From Modestobacter sp. (GTDB taxonomy: Bacteria > Actinomycetota > Actinomycetes > Mycobacteriales > Geodermatophilaceae), in the NCBI GenBank assembly GCA_025966175.1, contig JAOPVN010000433.1, positions 1 through 5,846 of the forward strand: DNA of 5,846 nucleotides. The letters are read 5' to 3'. A program made the translations under genes and the position numbers. Positions 5,369-5,846 of this stretch are shown here, piece after piece (position 1 is the stretch's first letter; each line of letters opens with the position of its first letter). The notes under the pieces were generated by a model that did not search any database, was not told the origin of the DNA, and saw only the letters and a program-made list of their open reading frames with translations.

Positions 5369-5846
5369 ATGGACGTCGTCGAGGTCACCCCGTCGTTCGA
5401 CCAGTACGCCTTCACCTTCGGTGGTGTCGCGCCGCTGATGAAGGTGCGGCCGGGAACCGCGCTGCGGTTGTGGTCGGACGACGCCTTCTCCGGTGCGCTC
5501 CGGGCGGCCACCGACCTGTCCAGCGAGAAGGTCGACCTGTCCGCGGTCAACCCGCAGACCGGCCCGTTCTACGTCGAGGGCGCCGAGCCCGGGGACACCC
5601 TGGCCCTGCACTTCGTGGCGATGGAGCCGGCGCGGGACTTCGGCGTCTCGGCCGCGATCCCGTTCTTCGGCGGTCTGACCAGCACCGAGCGAACCGCGAC
5701 CCTGCAGGCCGCGCTGCCGGACACCACCTGGATCTACGAGCTGGACCGGGCGAGGAACACGGTCACCTTCGTCGCGCGGAACAGCGACCTGCGCATCGAC
5801 CTGCCGGTGGAGCCGATGCTCGGCACGGTCGGCGTCGCGCCCGCCG
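5369..5846 (+). CDS. Acetamidase/formamidase family protein, N-terminal part (3' end outside window)
   Basis: The frame is open from ATG 5369 to the right edge, giving 159 complete codons and no stop. I recognise the FmdA/AmdA family from PGTALRLWSDDAFSG (28-42), where the family has its P-G-hydrophobic strand and acidic pair, from VNPQTGPFYVEGAEPGDTL (60-78) and from PMLGTVGVAPA at the right edge (about 149-159). These enzymes hydrolyse formamide, acetamide or related short amides to ammonia and the acid in the cytoplasm. The family-wide substrate range is broad, so the substrate here is not determined. Family members are usually about 300-400 residues, so roughly half is missing. It is divergent from the VOC gene. 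The start is supported by the TAGGGT box 6 nt upstream and by N-terminal similarity beginning within the first residues. Confidence 0.88.
   Translation, partial: MDVVEVTPSFDQYAFTFGGVAPLMKVRPGTALRLWSDDAFSGALRAATDLSSEKVDLSAVNPQTGPFYVEGAEPGDTLALHFVAMEPARDFGVSAAIPFFGGLTSTERTATLQAALPDTTWIYELDRARNTVTFVARNSDLRIDLPVEPMLGTVGVAPA

Noticed and set aside
4757..5611. 284-codon minus-strand frame spanning VOC and the start of the acetamidase-family gene
   Set aside because: It is out of frame with the VOC gene and antisense to the acetamidase start, with no family-like sequence.
1..5846. CRISPR array, tRNA/rRNA, insertion sequence or prophage features
   Set aside because: No spaced direct repeats, cloverleaf-like segment, transposase, integrase or terminal inverted repeats were seen on either strand.

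Overview
The window reads as ordinary chromosome from a very GC-rich actinobacterium. Third codon positions are almost all G or C, gaps between genes are short, GTG starts occur, and TANNNT boxes sit directly in front of start codons as in leaderless actinobacterial genes. Protein style suggests a Geodermatophilaceae-like genus (Blastococcus, Geodermatophilus, Modestobacter), but that is a guess without a database search. I see no phage, transposon, CRISPR, tRNA or rRNA signal.

Layout. (1) 1-374, plus: the C-terminal end of a TerC/Alx-family membrane protein, ending in a tail built from a 15-bp tandem repeat. (2) 394-1638, minus and convergent with it: a complete metal-dependent amidohydrolase of the COG1228 (imidazolonepropionase / Xaa-Pro dipeptidase-like) group. 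(3) 1717-3804, plus and divergent from the amidohydrolase: a complete S9 prolyl-oligopeptidase-family serine peptidase (beta-propeller plus alpha/beta hydrolase). (4) 3801-4817, plus: a complete DUF2891 protein whose GTG start overlaps the peptidase stop (GTGA). (5) 4828-5244, minus and convergent: a small VOC/glyoxalase-like protein. (6) 5369 to the right edge, plus and divergent from VOC: the N-terminal part of an acetamidase/formamidase-family enzyme. No gene-free stretch exceeds about 125 bases.

How the genes fit together. The S9 peptidase and DUF2891 protein are the only clear operon. The divergent amidohydrolase belongs to a group that includes Xaa-Pro and N-acyl-amino-acid hydrolases, so the centre of the window could serve cytoplasmic peptide or acyl-peptide turnover. 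The acetamidase-family enzyme is a further C-N bond hydrolase, but nothing ties it to the others. All four genes with a promoter of their own inside the window carry TANNNT 6 or 7 nt before an in-frame ATG. Both convergent junctions carry small hairpins overlapping the stop codons.

I did not find convincing evidence of a new biological system. The best leads are the coupled S9 peptidase-DUF2891 pair, the uniform leaderless promoter architecture, and the stop-codon hairpins.
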